Counted from the stretch's first letter, positions 17,675-28,334 are shown. The stretch: DNA of 64,000 nt from Fibrobacter sp. UWR3 (GCF_900143055.1 NZ_FRCW01000011.1:48927-112926); one strand, 5' to 3'. Program-made: numbers and translations. The notes: generated by a model from the sequence alone, not told the origin.

Positions 17675-19474
17675 ATGAAAAAGATTCTCTCAACAGCAAC
17701 GAAGGTCGCGGCGCTTGCTCTTGCAGCGTCCACTCTTTCGTTTGGCGTCGGCTTGGCAGAAAACGCTTCCAAGTTCGTCGGAAACATCACCACTCGCGGT
17801 CAGGTGCGTTCGGACTTCGGTCAGTACTGGAACCAGATTACTGCCGAAAACGAATGTAAATGGCAGTCCATTGAAGGTTCTCGTGGTAACCGCAATTTCA
17901 GCGGTTGTAAGGCGGCCTATAACTGGGCAAAGAATAACGGAGGCCTCTTCAAGTTCCATGCCCTGCTTTGGGGTTCCCAGTATCCGACTTGGCTCGAAAG
18001 CCTGGGCGTTGACGATACCAAGAAGGCCATCATGGACTGGTTCGATGCCGTCAAGCAGAATTTCCCCGAACTTGACATGATTGACGTGGTGAACGAGGCT
18101 ATCCGTACGGGTAATAACCAGTACCACTCCAACTACCCGAAGACCAAGATTATCCAGGCTATGGGCGGCGACAATAATGGTGACTACATGTTCATCGTCA
18201 ATGCATTCAAGGAAGCAAGAAAGCGCTGGCCGAATGCCGTCTTGATTTACAATGACTACAACACGGTCCAGTGGAACTTGGACCAGGGTATTGACCTTAT
18301 CAAGACCATCAAGAAAAATGGTGCTCCGGTTGACGCCTATGGCCTCCAGGCCCACGACATGATGACCCAGGGTGGCGGCGCCAACGGTACCGGTGGCGGT
18401 GGTAACTGCCTGGCTCTCAGCACGCTGAAGAGCGCGATAGAAAAAATTTGGAACAATACCCAGACTCCGATGTTCATTTCGGAATATGATATCAACACCT
18501 CGGACGACAATACCCAGAAGAGGTGCTATGAAGAACAGATTTCCTACTTCATGGAAAATGAACACATTGGTGGCATTACCATTTGGGGTTACATCAATGG
18601 CGCCACATGGTTGGACAACTCGGGTATCATCGACGGAAACAGGGACCGTGCGGCCATGACTTGGCTCAAGTCCTACCTGCCTTCTCACCCGGGTAACAAC
18701 TCGACGGGCTTGCTGAACAGCACCCCGATCGAGCCCGAACCGCAGACTCCGTTCAAGGGCCAGCCGTTCGATCTGTCCGCCAAGATTGAAGCTGAAGACT
18801 TCGACGTTCCGGGCAAGGGTCGTAACGAAGATGGAACGAACAACAACTCCTACTCTGTTACCGGTGAATGCAACGATACCTGGAATACGGAATACAGAAA
18901 GGGCACGTCTGTAAGCATTGGCGAAAAGAATGGAGGCCTTGTCCTCGGTTGCAATCCTACAGGAAACACTTTCGAGTACTCCATAAACGTTGCAGAAGCT
19001 GGTACGTATGATATCGCTGCAATGGTCGCTGCAGACGGTAGTGGTGCATTGGTGTTCAAGGTTGGCGACAAGGTCGTATCTGATTCGCTGACGTACACCG
19101 GTTCTTCTTGGACTACCTTTGAACAGGTTTCTGGTTCCATCACACTTGAAAAGGGTGAACAGATTCTCACGATGGAAGTTGCCAAGGGATATATCGATAT
19201 CGACTGGTTCCAGATTTCGAAGGCTGGCGAAGGTCCGGGCACGGGCCCGGGTACGGACGCAATCAAGCAGACCGTGGCATTCGACGATCCTTCCGTCCGT
19301 CAGGACTACCACGTGTTCGACATGAACGGCATGTTCATGGGCGTACTCACTGCCTATGGCTTCGATGCAGCAAAGCAGATTCTCCAGACTTCCAACGATG
19401 TGAAGACCTCGGGAATCTACCTCCTGCGTAACCGTGCTACCGGCCAAATGCAGAAGGTCCGCGTGGTCCGCTAA
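17675..19474 (+). CDS. secreted GH10 endo-beta-1,4-xylanase with divergent CBM6 (second of three)
   Basis: A 599-residue xylanase closely related to its upstream neighbour. The signal peptide is about residues 1-25. The GH10 domain has acid/base E141 in DVVNEA and nucleophile E270 in FISEYD. The CBM6-like domain (about 365-525) keeps the start AKIEAEDFDVPG and the end IDIDWFQISK but differs in between: it has CNDTWNTEYRKGTSV and GCNPTGNTFEY where the other copies have VDLYKKATG and GYNSEGDWLEY, so its ligand may differ. The C-terminal module is of the long type (YHVFDMNGMFMG...GIYLLRNRATGQMQKVRVVR). AAAGGATGTGG precedes ATG 17675. Confidence 0.94.
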   Translation: MKKILSTATKVAALALAASTLSFGVGLAENASKFVGNITTRGQVRSDFGQYWNQITAENECKWQSIEGSRGNRNFSGCKAAYNWAKNNGGLFKFHALLWGSQYPTWLESLGVDDTKKAIMDWFDAVKQNFPELDMIDVVNEAIRTGNNQYHSNYPKTKIIQAMGGDNNGDYMFIVNAFKEARKRWPNAVLIYNDYNTVQWNLDQGIDLIKTIKKNGAPVDAYGLQAHDMMTQGGGANGTGGGGNCLALSTLKSAIEKIWNNTQTPMFISEYDINTSDDNTQKRCYEEQISYFMENEHIGGITIWGYINGATWLDNSGIIDGNRDRAAMTWLKSYLPSHPGNNSTGLLNSTPIEPEPQTPFKGQPFDLSAKIEAEDFDVPGKGRNEDGTNNNSYSVTGECNDTWNTEYRKGTSVSIGEKNGGLVLGCNPTGNTFEYSINVAEAGTYDIAAMVAADGSGALVFKVGDKVVSDSLTYTGSSWTTFEQVSGSITLEKGEQILTMEVAKGYIDIDWFQISKAGEGPGTGPGTDAIKQTVAFDDPSVRQDYHVFDMNGMFMGVLTAYGFDAAKQILQTSNDVKTSGIYLLRNRATGQMQKVRVVR

Positions 19475-19501
19475 TCGCAAACAAAAAGGTTTAGCATTTT
19501 A

Positions 19502-19541
19502 GAGACGGGTCTCGAAACGAAAGTTTCGGGATCCGTTTCTT
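19502..19541 (+). terminator. rho-independent terminator after second GH10 gene
   Basis: Long stem GAGACGGGTCTCGAAAC / GTTTCGGGATCCGTTTC with a GAAA tetraloop and TTTAT tail. Confidence 0.85.
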
Positions 19542-19561
19542 TATGCGTTTGCCTTGTTCTC

Positions 19562-19627
19562 ATGGATAGATTGTCCATAGAAACACCCTCCCGACATGCT
19601 TTTTTTGGCGCTTTTCAAGGTAATTTT
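19562..19627 (+). promoter_or_regulatory. hemicellulase-cluster dyad plus -10 box (third GH10 gene)
   Basis: The symmetric ATGGA-N7-TCCAT (19562-19578), followed by AGAAA, lies 43 bp before TAATTTT (19621-19627). Confidence 0.65.
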
Positions 19628-19658
19628 GGAGTATAGACAATAAAAAAGGATGTGGTGT

Positions 19659-21542
19659 ATGAAAAAGCTTTCCCTTTCTCTCGCTGTCGCAGCCATCGCT
19701 GGCTTTGCAACCGTGGCAAATGCCGCTCTTGCCGATGGCGGTGCAAAATTTTTGGGCAATATTACTACAGGCGGTCAGATCCGTAGCGACTTTGCTCAGT
19801 ACTGGAACCAGATTACTCCCGAAAACGGCTGTAAGTGGGGCTCCATCCATTCCCTTTCTAACGGCAACAGCGGGACAAGCAAGTTCGCCTGGGACAACTT
19901 CGACAAGTGCGAAAGCGCCTACAAGTGGGCCAAGGAAAAGCCCGGTGAGCGTCACTTCAAGTTCCATGCCCTCGTTTGGGGGTCGCAGTACCCGAACTTC
20001 CTTTGCAAGAAAAAGAATCCGAGCATCACGGTAGAAAAGACCAAGCAGTACATCACCGAATGGTTCGATGCCGTTGCGGCCAAGTTCCCGGACCTCGAAT
20101 ACATCGACGTGGTGAACGAAGCCATTTGGGCGGGTGACAACTACCACTCCGGTTACGGCAAGCCTGCTGCAGGTGCCGAAGGCCACAGCACCGACGATAC
20201 CGAATGCGGCGGCTCCTACATTATCGAAGCCCTCGGTGGCGACCGCGTGGTGAATGGCAAGCACCAGTACGACTTTATCACGAACGCCTTCAAGATGGCC
20301 CGCGAACGTTGGCCGAAGGCTGTGCTTATCTACAACGACTACAACACGCTCTCTTGGCAGATTAACGAAGGTATCGAACTCATCCAGACCATCCTCAAGA
20401 ATGGCGCTCCGGTCGATGCTTACGGCCAGCAGGCTCACGACTGCAAGGGCATGAGCAAGAACGATTTCGAAAGCAAGATGACTCGAATCCATAACGAGAC
20501 GGGCCTCCCGCTCCTGGTTTCGGAATACGATATCGGCGAAGCCGACGATACCAAGCAGAAAAATGACTATGCAAACCAGGTTCCCTTCATGTGGGAAACT
20601 CCTTGGGTCGCGGGTATCACTATCTGGGGTTATATCAACGGCTCTACTTGGGTGGCAAACACCGGCCTTATCGAAAAGGATGGCCGCAAGCGCGCTTCCA
20701 TGAACTGGCTCGAAGACTACTTCGCGAAGAACCTCAACAAGGGCCAGAATGAAGTGACCTTCACTCCGGTCGAGCCCGAACCGCAGCTCCCGTTCAAGGG
20801 TCAGCCGATTGCGCTCCCGGGCAAGGTGGAAGCCGAAGATTTCGATATCCCGGGCGTGGGCGTCAATGAAGATGGCTCGAGCAACCAGTCCTATAGCGAC
20901 GATTCCGAAAATCACGGCGATAGCGACTACCGCAAGGGCACGGGTGTCGACCTCTACAAGAAGGCTACCGGCGTGATTGTGGGCTACAACAGCGAAGGCG
21001 ACTGGCTCGAATGGACCGTGAACGTGAAGGAAGCGGGCGACTACACGATGTTTGCTGCCGTGGCTGCCGCAGGTTCTACCTCTAGTTTCCAGCTATCCCT
21101 CGATGGCAAGGCCCTCACCGACGTGATTACGGTTCCTGCGGCCAAGTCCGGCGAAGAGAACTACGATGACTACAACAAGGTCAGCGCCAACGTGACCCTC
21201 CCGGAAGGCTCGCATATCCTCCGCATGGACGTGACCGGCGCCTGGTTCGATGTGGACTACTTCACCTTCGTGAAGGGCAAGGACGCGACCGACCCCGAAC
21301 CGATTATCGGTGAAGACGACCCGGGTACGACCTCCATTGCTAACGTGAATTTTGATGCGGGCAAGCTCCAGGACTACTACGTGTTCGACCAGAACGGCGT
21401 ACGCCTCGGCCTGATGAGCGCCTACGGGTTTAACGCCGCAGCCGATATGCTCCGCTCTTCCAGCATGGTGAAGACTTCCGGCGTGTACTACCTGCGCAAC
21501 CGCTTTACCGGCGCAATGCAGAGCGTCCGCGTGACCCGCTAA
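19659..21542 (+). CDS. secreted GH10 endo-beta-1,4-xylanase with CBM6 (third of three)
   Basis: A 627-residue xylanase. The signal peptide is about residues 1-22 (ending TVANA). The GH10 domain has acid/base E154 in DVVNEA and nucleophile E289 in LVSEYD, with insertions relative to its two neighbours around residues 70-85 and 165-185 that include extra cysteines (CKKKNP, TECGGS). The CBM6 (about 385-540) is nearly identical to that of the first GH10 protein. The long C-terminal module ends GVYYLRNRFTGAMQSVRVTR. AAAAAGGATGTGG precedes ATG 19659; the in-frame ATG 19650 overlaps that ribosome site. Confidence 0.95.
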   Translation: MKKLSLSLAVAAIAGFATVANAALADGGAKFLGNITTGGQIRSDFAQYWNQITPENGCKWGSIHSLSNGNSGTSKFAWDNFDKCESAYKWAKEKPGERHFKFHALVWGSQYPNFLCKKKNPSITVEKTKQYITEWFDAVAAKFPDLEYIDVVNEAIWAGDNYHSGYGKPAAGAEGHSTDDTECGGSYIIEALGGDRVVNGKHQYDFITNAFKMARERWPKAVLIYNDYNTLSWQINEGIELIQTILKNGAPVDAYGQQAHDCKGMSKNDFESKMTRIHNETGLPLLVSEYDIGEADDTKQKNDYANQVPFMWETPWVAGITIWGYINGSTWVANTGLIEKDGRKRASMNWLEDYFAKNLNKGQNEVTFTPVEPEPQLPFKGQPIALPGKVEAEDFDIPGVGVNEDGSSNQSYSDDSENHGDSDYRKGTGVDLYKKATGVIVGYNSEGDWLEWTVNVKEAGDYTMFAAVAAAGSTSSFQLSLDGKALTDVITVPAAKSGEENYDDYNKVSANVTLPEGSHILRMDVTGAWFDVDYFTFVKGKDATDPEPIIGEDDPGTTSIANVNFDAGKLQDYYVFDQNGVRLGLMSAYGFNAAADMLRSSSMVKTSGVYYLRNRFTGAMQSVRVTR

Positions 21543-21573
21543 GCCAAAAGAGAAATCCTAATCCATACACCCA

Positions 21574-21606
21574 ATGCCCCGAAACTTGTTTTCGGGGCAT
21601 TTTTGG
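21574..21606 (+). terminator. rho-independent terminator closing the cluster
   Basis: TGCCCCGAAA pairs with TTTCGGGGCA across a CTTGTT-type loop and is followed by five T. Confidence 0.88.
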
Positions 21607-21612
21607 TGGTGA

Positions 21613-23829
<2,217 letters not shown>

Positions 23830-23859
23830 CCCACCCGCAAAAAAAATTATATGTTTAAG

Positions 23860-23895
23860 GCAGAGCATTCCCTTTGTGGGGCTGTTCTGCTTTTT
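23860..23895 (+). terminator. rho-independent terminator after icd
   Basis: GCAGAGCATTCCC pairs with GGGGCTGTTCTGC (one mismatch) and is followed by five T. Confidence 0.88.
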
Positions 23896-23918
23896 CGTTG
23901 TAGAACCGGAGGCTGAAA

Positions 23919-24674
23919 ATGAAAGTTTCGCTTTGGAAGTCGTTGTTTGCATTTGTATGCATTTTCTCTGTACTTCTGCTTGTGGCGTGTACCTCGGACC
24001 TTTCGCCCGAAGCGATTGCGCCGGATGGTTTTACCTACAGCCAGGATGAGTACGATTCTCTCGTGGCGTCGGGCAAGATGGACAAGACCGGTCATGTGAT
24101 AAAGTCCTCCGCCGCTACGAAGCAGTCCAGTTCCTCGGTTGCCACGAGCTCCGAAACTGGCGGAAGTTCCAGTTCTGAGGAAAACAGTTCCTCTTCGGGT
24201 GCCGAAGATGCGTCCAGTTCCTCGGAAGATGATGATTGGGTGGAATCCTCCTCGTCGGCAGAACCTGAGAGTTCCAGCGCCTACGAGGCCACCTTCGGCG
24301 AGAACAATTCCATTGTGGCGAAGGATGGCGTGCTGAGCATCGGCGTGGATGCCTTTGCCGATGTGGACGATGAATATGCGGAAGATTTAGAACAAGTTAA
24401 GGCGTCCATCGAGGATTCCGAAAAGCAGGCTCCCGAAGGTTATAGCGACTTTGGCCTGGAATCTACGACAAGCGAGTTCAACTACGAGGCTTACATCGAT
24501 AACGAGTTCTTCTGCCTTGATAAGGAAGGAAACTGGTCCGAAATTTCGCGCGCGAAGCTGGCGGAATTTATCCCGCACTTCAAGAATGGTGCCGACTTGG
24601 GCCCGCTTGAGGGGTTCAAGGTAAGCTTTACGGGTGCCTGCAAGGCTGTTTTTGTGCGAAACGAAGCTGAATAG
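23919..24674 (+). CDS. Ser-rich lipoprotein of unknown function (pair member 1)
   Basis: A 251-residue predicted lipoprotein. The signal sequence ends in a lipobox (LLVAC, Cys at about 25). A short conserved segment (PDGFTYSQDEYDSLVASGKMDKTGHVI) is followed by a low-complexity Ser/Glu linker (about 68-128) and a C-terminal domain with FCLDKEGNWSEI...LAEFIPHFKNG. The linker is the Ser-rich kind seen in other Fibrobacter surface proteins and probably holds the domain away from the membrane. The next gene is a paralog with the same layout. Function is unknown. GGAGG precedes ATG 23919. Confidence 0.8.
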   Translation: MKVSLWKSLFAFVCIFSVLLLVACTSDLSPEAIAPDGFTYSQDEYDSLVASGKMDKTGHVIKSSAATKQSSSSVATSSETGGSSSSEENSSSSGAEDASSSSEDDDWVESSSSAEPESSSAYEATFGENNSIVAKDGVLSIGVDAFADVDDEYAEDLEQVKASIEDSEKQAPEGYSDFGLESTTSEFNYEAYIDNEFFCLDKEGNWSEISRAKLAEFIPHFKNGADLGPLEGFKVSFTGACKAVFVRNEAE

Positions 24675-24715
24675 TTCCCTAAAAAACGTCAAAAATCAAA
24701 AAATTACAGTCAAAG

Positions 24716-24736
24716 TGTGCAAAAATGCACATTTTT
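24716..24736 (+). terminator. rho-independent terminator
   Basis: TGTGCA-AAAA-TGCACA is followed by five T. The stem is short, so strength is uncertain. Confidence 0.65.
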
Positions 24737-24775
24737 GTTGTCTCGTTACTTTTTTATTAACTTTTATTTACAAAA

Positions 24776-24782
24776 TAATTTA
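24776..24782 (+). promoter_or_regulatory. -10-like box of second lipoprotein gene
   Basis: TAATTTA lies 33 nt before the ributed start ATG 24815, with ACAGGAG between them as ribosome site. It matches the TAnnTTT boxes of other genes here. Confidence 0.4.
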
Positions 24783-24814
24783 TATTACTCCTGAATAAAA
24801 CAGGAGTTAGTCTT

Positions 24815-25642
24815 ATGCGTATACTCGAAAAAAAATGGTGGACTCTGGCCGCAGCGCTCCCTGTTGCCGCCCTTGTCGCGTGCACGTCCAATTCCCCGGT
24901 AGAGGTGGTGACGCCCAAGGGACAGGTCTACAGTGAAGACGAGTACGAAGAACTCGTAGAGCAGGGCTTGGTAGATGAATCGGGCAACGTCATCGAGGAA
25001 GATGAAGAAGAGGGTGCTGCGGGCGGCGATACCCAGAAGTCCTCTTCCAGCGATTCCAAGACCGCGTCTTCAAGCGATACAAAGACTGAATCTTCGAGCG
25101 ATAGCAAGACCGCGTCTTCGAGCGATAGCAAGACCGCGTCTTCGAGCGATAGCAAGACGACTTCCTCGGATTCAAAAACGGAGTCTTCCAGCAGCGCTAA
25201 GGCTTCCTCGGATTCCGGTTCCGACAAGTCTTCTTCGAGTGCGTCTGGTGAAGCAACCAGTTCCTCGAGCACTGTGCGTCAGGAAACTCTTACTGACGGT
25301 GAGGGCAATTTCTCCGTGGGTACCAATGATATGGAAAAGGTTTCTACTGGAGAACAGAGCGAACTAGATAGCTTGAAGGAAATTCTGGATAACGGCGGAA
25401 CCATTGATGGCTTTGAGGAAGTCGCAACCGAGTTCAATGAGCAAACTCTGACCTACGAGTCGTTTGATGAAGGCGATTACTACTGCTTCACGGGCGAAGG
25501 TGAATGGAGGCACGTGACCCGCGAATTGCTGGGCCAGTATATTCCTCACTACAAGAACGGTCAGGCCTGGGGTAACCTGAGGCACTTTGATGTCAAGTTC
25601 ATGGATGCCTGCGAAGGCGTTTATTTCCGCCGCAACTCCTAG
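24815..25642 (+). CDS. Ser-rich lipoprotein of unknown function (pair member 2)
   Basis: A 275-residue lipoprotein with the same plan as its upstream neighbour: lipobox ALVAC, the segment PKGQVYSEDEYEELVEQGLVDESGNVI, a Ser-rich linker, and a C-terminal domain with YCFTGEGEWRHVTRELLGQYIPHYKNG and a conserved ACEGVYF near the end (ACKAVFV in the paralog). The linker here includes an acidic block and five tandem 24-nt units encoding SSSDSKT(A/E), which are likely to vary in number between strains. It has its own promoter and the upstream gene has its own terminator, so the two are not clearly one transcript. Function unknown. Confidence 0.8.
   Translation: MRILEKKWWTLAAALPVAALVACTSNSPVEVVTPKGQVYSEDEYEELVEQGLVDESGNVIEEDEEEGAAGGDTQKSSSSDSKTASSSDTKTESSSDSKTASSSDSKTASSSDSKTTSSDSKTESSSSAKASSDSGSDKSSSSASGEATSSSSTVRQETLTDGEGNFSVGTNDMEKVSTGEQSELDSLKEILDNGGTIDGFEEVATEFNEQTLTYESFDEGDYYCFTGEGEWRHVTRELLGQYIPHYKNGQAWGNLRHFDVKFMDACEGVYFRRNS
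25043..25162 (+). repeat. five tandem 24-nt coding repeats
   Basis: Units begin at 25043, 25067, 25091, 25115 and 25139. Each encodes an 8-residue SSSDSKTA-like block. The third and fourth units are identical. A truncated unit follows. Slippage-type length variation is expected. Confidence 0.85.
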
Positions 25643-25752
25643 TCACCCGGGATAGGGCATAATCCAACTTGGAATGCTCTATTCTGTGCGACAAAATGTT
25701 CAATATTGCCATTTGAACGCGAAAAACGGCTTTTTTACAAAACTGAACCGAT

Positions 25753-25783
25753 ATGCACTTGTGATATAGTGCATATTTTTTTT
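25753..25783 (+). terminator. rho-independent terminator
   Basis: ATGCACT pairs with AGTGCAT across an 8-nt loop and is followed by TA and eight T. A second weaker candidate (CGGTC-AAAA-GGCCG plus eight T) is at 25802-25823. Confidence 0.7.
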
Positions 25784-25853
25784 GTAGTGCTCTCTTGAGC
25801 CCGGTCAAAAGGCCGTTTTTTTTAATTATTTTAGGCAAAAAAAGGGAATTACG

Positions 25854-27851
25854 ATGAAAATTGCAGTCCAATCCCATTTTATTTTGTTTGTGTCGCTCCT
25901 GTTTTTGGCGGGCGTCGGCCAGTCGTTTGCCGCGTGGGACGGCAAGTCCATGGAAAAGCCTGAATCGCAGAAGATTGACGGCAAGGATTTTTACCTTATC
26001 GGTAACGAGGCCAACTTGGCGTGGTTCACCGATTCAATTTACCGCGCGGGCGGAACGGCTACGTTGAACGCGAAACTTACCCGGTCGCTGGACATGGGGG
26101 GCAAACTCTTTATGCCGATTTCTGCGGGCATGGGGCGCAACCAGTTTGCCGGAACTATTGACGGTGACGGCTTTACCATATCGAACCTCTATATCGATGC
26201 GGGCAAGATTGCCGAAATCAAGAATCCTTTCTGCGATGCGTCGGTTGCGAATTGCAACGCCCAGAACGCTGCGTTTATTGCGGTCATGTCGGGTGGCGTG
26301 GTCAAGAACCTCAATTTCAATAACCTCTATATTACCGCATCGGCGAGTGCCGGCGAAATTCTCGGTGCCCAGCAGCCGGTTTCTGTCGGCGGCGTTGTCG
26401 CCTGGCAGAAAGGCGGCACTATTGAGGGTTGCACCGTTTCGGGCAAGATCCTTACGAGCGGAAATGGTAATGGTGTCGGCGGTATCGTCGGCAACGCCTG
26501 GAATGGTACAATCAAGAACAGCCTGAGCTCGGTTTCTATTTATGCCAGCGGAAATCAGACCTATATCGGCGGCATTGTCGGGTTCATTAGGGGTAAAAAT
26601 GAAAATGATAAGGTGGCTGTTGAATCCTGCGCATACGATGGAACCGCCCTTGTCAATAGTGGAGACGGCAAGTTGGGCGGTATTGTCGGTAATTTCGAGT
26701 ACGGTGTCTTGAATGTCGGTGCCGCTTACTTTGACAAGGATGTCGCTTCGGAAGGTGTTGGCAAAAAGACGGATTCGCTCGAGGTGGATGGCACGACGAT
26801 GAGTGAAGAAGAACTGAATGTCGATAAGGTGACGTGTGCGCTGAACGGTGGCGAACTCAAGGATGGTGCTTGCGATAAGGATGGCGTGTGGTCGGTTGGC
26901 GAAACCCACATTGTCGTGAACGGCGTGTCGCGTAACGAGAGCGGTGCGCTCATGTTCGAAGTAAAGTTCGACGCGAATGGCGGTGTGTTCCGTGATGGCG
27001 ACAAGACGAGCAAGCTCTTGAAGGTCGGCGACAAGATTACGGCCACAGAAATTATCCCGCCGACCCGCGGCGATACCGTATTTGCGGGCTGGGCGCTTAC
27101 AAGCGATGCCACGAAGCCCGATAGTGCGCTGGGTGTTGCCGACAAGGCGAAGACGGTTTATGCCGTGTGGAAGAAGATGTTCAAGGTGACCTTCGATGCG
27201 AACGGGAGTGCGTTCCCGGGCGAGGGTGCAGTGAAGTCGATGTCCAAGCTGGTCGCGAAAGGCGAGACAATCAGCGTGGAAGGTATCGGCCTGCCGGAAA
27301 GCTACACGGCAGATGAAGTGAAGTACTATTTCAAAGGCTGGGCGTTTGCGGCCGATGCGGAAGCGTCTCTAGCAACGCTCGGAGAGGCGAAGGGTGATAC
27401 AACGTTGTATGCAGTGTGGACCAAGGCTCCGACCTGGACGGTAACGTTCGATACGCGCGGATTTGGCGTGAGCGTCGCCTACGTGCAGGATGGCGAGAAG
27501 GTGGTGCTGCCCGAAGCCCCGAAGGCTGCCGGCTACAAGTTTGTGGGCTGGTTTACCGATTCCTCGTTCGCGGAAGGTACGGAATTCGATACCAGCAAGG
27601 TAATTGAAGAAAACGTCGTGGTGTATGCCAAGTGGAAACTGCAGGAATACGATATCGTGTACCTTATGGGCTCGGGCGCGAACAACGAGGTGAACCCGGT
27701 TTCGTATAATGTCGAGACTCCGACCATCAAGTTGCGCCCGCCTACCAAGAAGGGTTACAATTTTGACGGCTGGTACTACGATGCCGACTTCGTGAATGCT
27801 GCGACCCAGATTACTGAGGGCTCTACGGGCAAGGTGAAGCTGTACGCCTAG
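25854..27851 (+). CDS. secreted GLUG/InlB-repeat surface protein, cut short by TAG
   Basis: A 665-residue product with a signal peptide (ending GQSFA), a GLUG-type beta-helical region (about 30-320, with FAGTIDGDGFTISNLYID and several GGIVG blocks), then repeats of the Listeria-Bacteroides InlB B-repeat type (GWA...LYAVW units, from about 360). Proteins of this plan are adhesins or cell-surface proteins. The frame ends at TAG 27849-27851 inside a repeat: LYA-stop-WE where other units read YAVWK or YAKWK. The same frame continues without another stop to 28328 and includes the expected C-terminal module, so the gene is either broken by a point mutation, read through, or affected by a base error. 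AAGGGAA precedes ATG 25854. Confidence 0.75.
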   Translation: MKIAVQSHFILFVSLLFLAGVGQSFAAWDGKSMEKPESQKIDGKDFYLIGNEANLAWFTDSIYRAGGTATLNAKLTRSLDMGGKLFMPISAGMGRNQFAGTIDGDGFTISNLYIDAGKIAEIKNPFCDASVANCNAQNAAFIAVMSGGVVKNLNFNNLYITASASAGEILGAQQPVSVGGVVAWQKGGTIEGCTVSGKILTSGNGNGVGGIVGNAWNGTIKNSLSSVSIYASGNQTYIGGIVGFIRGKNENDKVAVESCAYDGTALVNSGDGKLGGIVGNFEYGVLNVGAAYFDKDVASEGVGKKTDSLEVDGTTMSEEELNVDKVTCALNGGELKDGACDKDGVWSVGETHIVVNGVSRNESGALMFEVKFDANGGVFRDGDKTSKLLKVGDKITATEIIPPTRGDTVFAGWALTSDATKPDSALGVADKAKTVYAVWKKMFKVTFDANGSAFPGEGAVKSMSKLVAKGETISVEGIGLPESYTADEVKYYFKGWAFAADAEASLATLGEAKGDTTLYAVWTKAPTWTVTFDTRGFGVSVAYVQDGEKVVLPEAPKAAGYKFVGWFTDSSFAEGTEFDTSKVIEENVVVYAKWKLQEYDIVYLMGSGANNEVNPVSYNVETPTIKLRPPTKKGYNFDGWYYDADFVNAATQITEGSTGKVKLYA

Positions 27852-28328
27852 TGGGAAGTGAAGACGTTCACGGTTACCTACATGGGTGGCGAATTCGCTC
27901 TGGAGATTGTCGAGCCGCAGGTCAAGGTGTTCGGCGATACGGTGAAACTGAAAGAAGCCGTGTTCACGCGTGAGGGCTACCTGCAGGATGGCTGGTCTAC
28001 CGAAGATGGAGGCAAGGGCGTGTACAGGCTGGGCGTAGACTATGTGGCCGATGCCGACGTGGTGCTTTACCCGCACTGGCGGGTGGACCCGGATGCCATT
28101 CCCACTGTTGCGGGTTCGAGTGTTGCCCGCTTCAGTGTGGTGTCGCACGCGCGTTCGCTCGAAATTTCGGGTGTACGTGCCGGCTCCGGCGTAGTCGTGT
28201 ACGATATGCGTGGGCATGTCGTGGCGAAGGCTACGGCAAGTGCGGGCACGTTCAGCATGGGAACGTTTGTGCCGGGAATGTACCTGGTTCGCGTGGGTAG
28301 TGACGTGAAGCGTGTCGCAGTCCGCTAA
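27852..28328 (+). pseudogene. in-frame 3' part of the surface-protein gene
   Basis: The frame of the upstream gene continues after the TAG for 158 codons. It encodes one more InlB-type repeat (TFTVTYMGGEF...LYPHWRV) and a sorting-type C-terminal module (SLEISGVRAGSGVVVYDMRGHVV...GMYLVRVGSDVKRVAVR). GTG 27858 is the first possible internal start but has no signal peptide, so an independently made product could not be exported. If the TAG is real and not read through, the surface protein loses its sorting module. Confidence 0.7.
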
Positions 28329-28334
28329 TACATG

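Noticed and set aside
25043..25162. Tandem 24-nt repeats as a CRISPR array
   Set aside because: There are no spacers: units are contiguous, in frame, and encode a Ser-rich linker.
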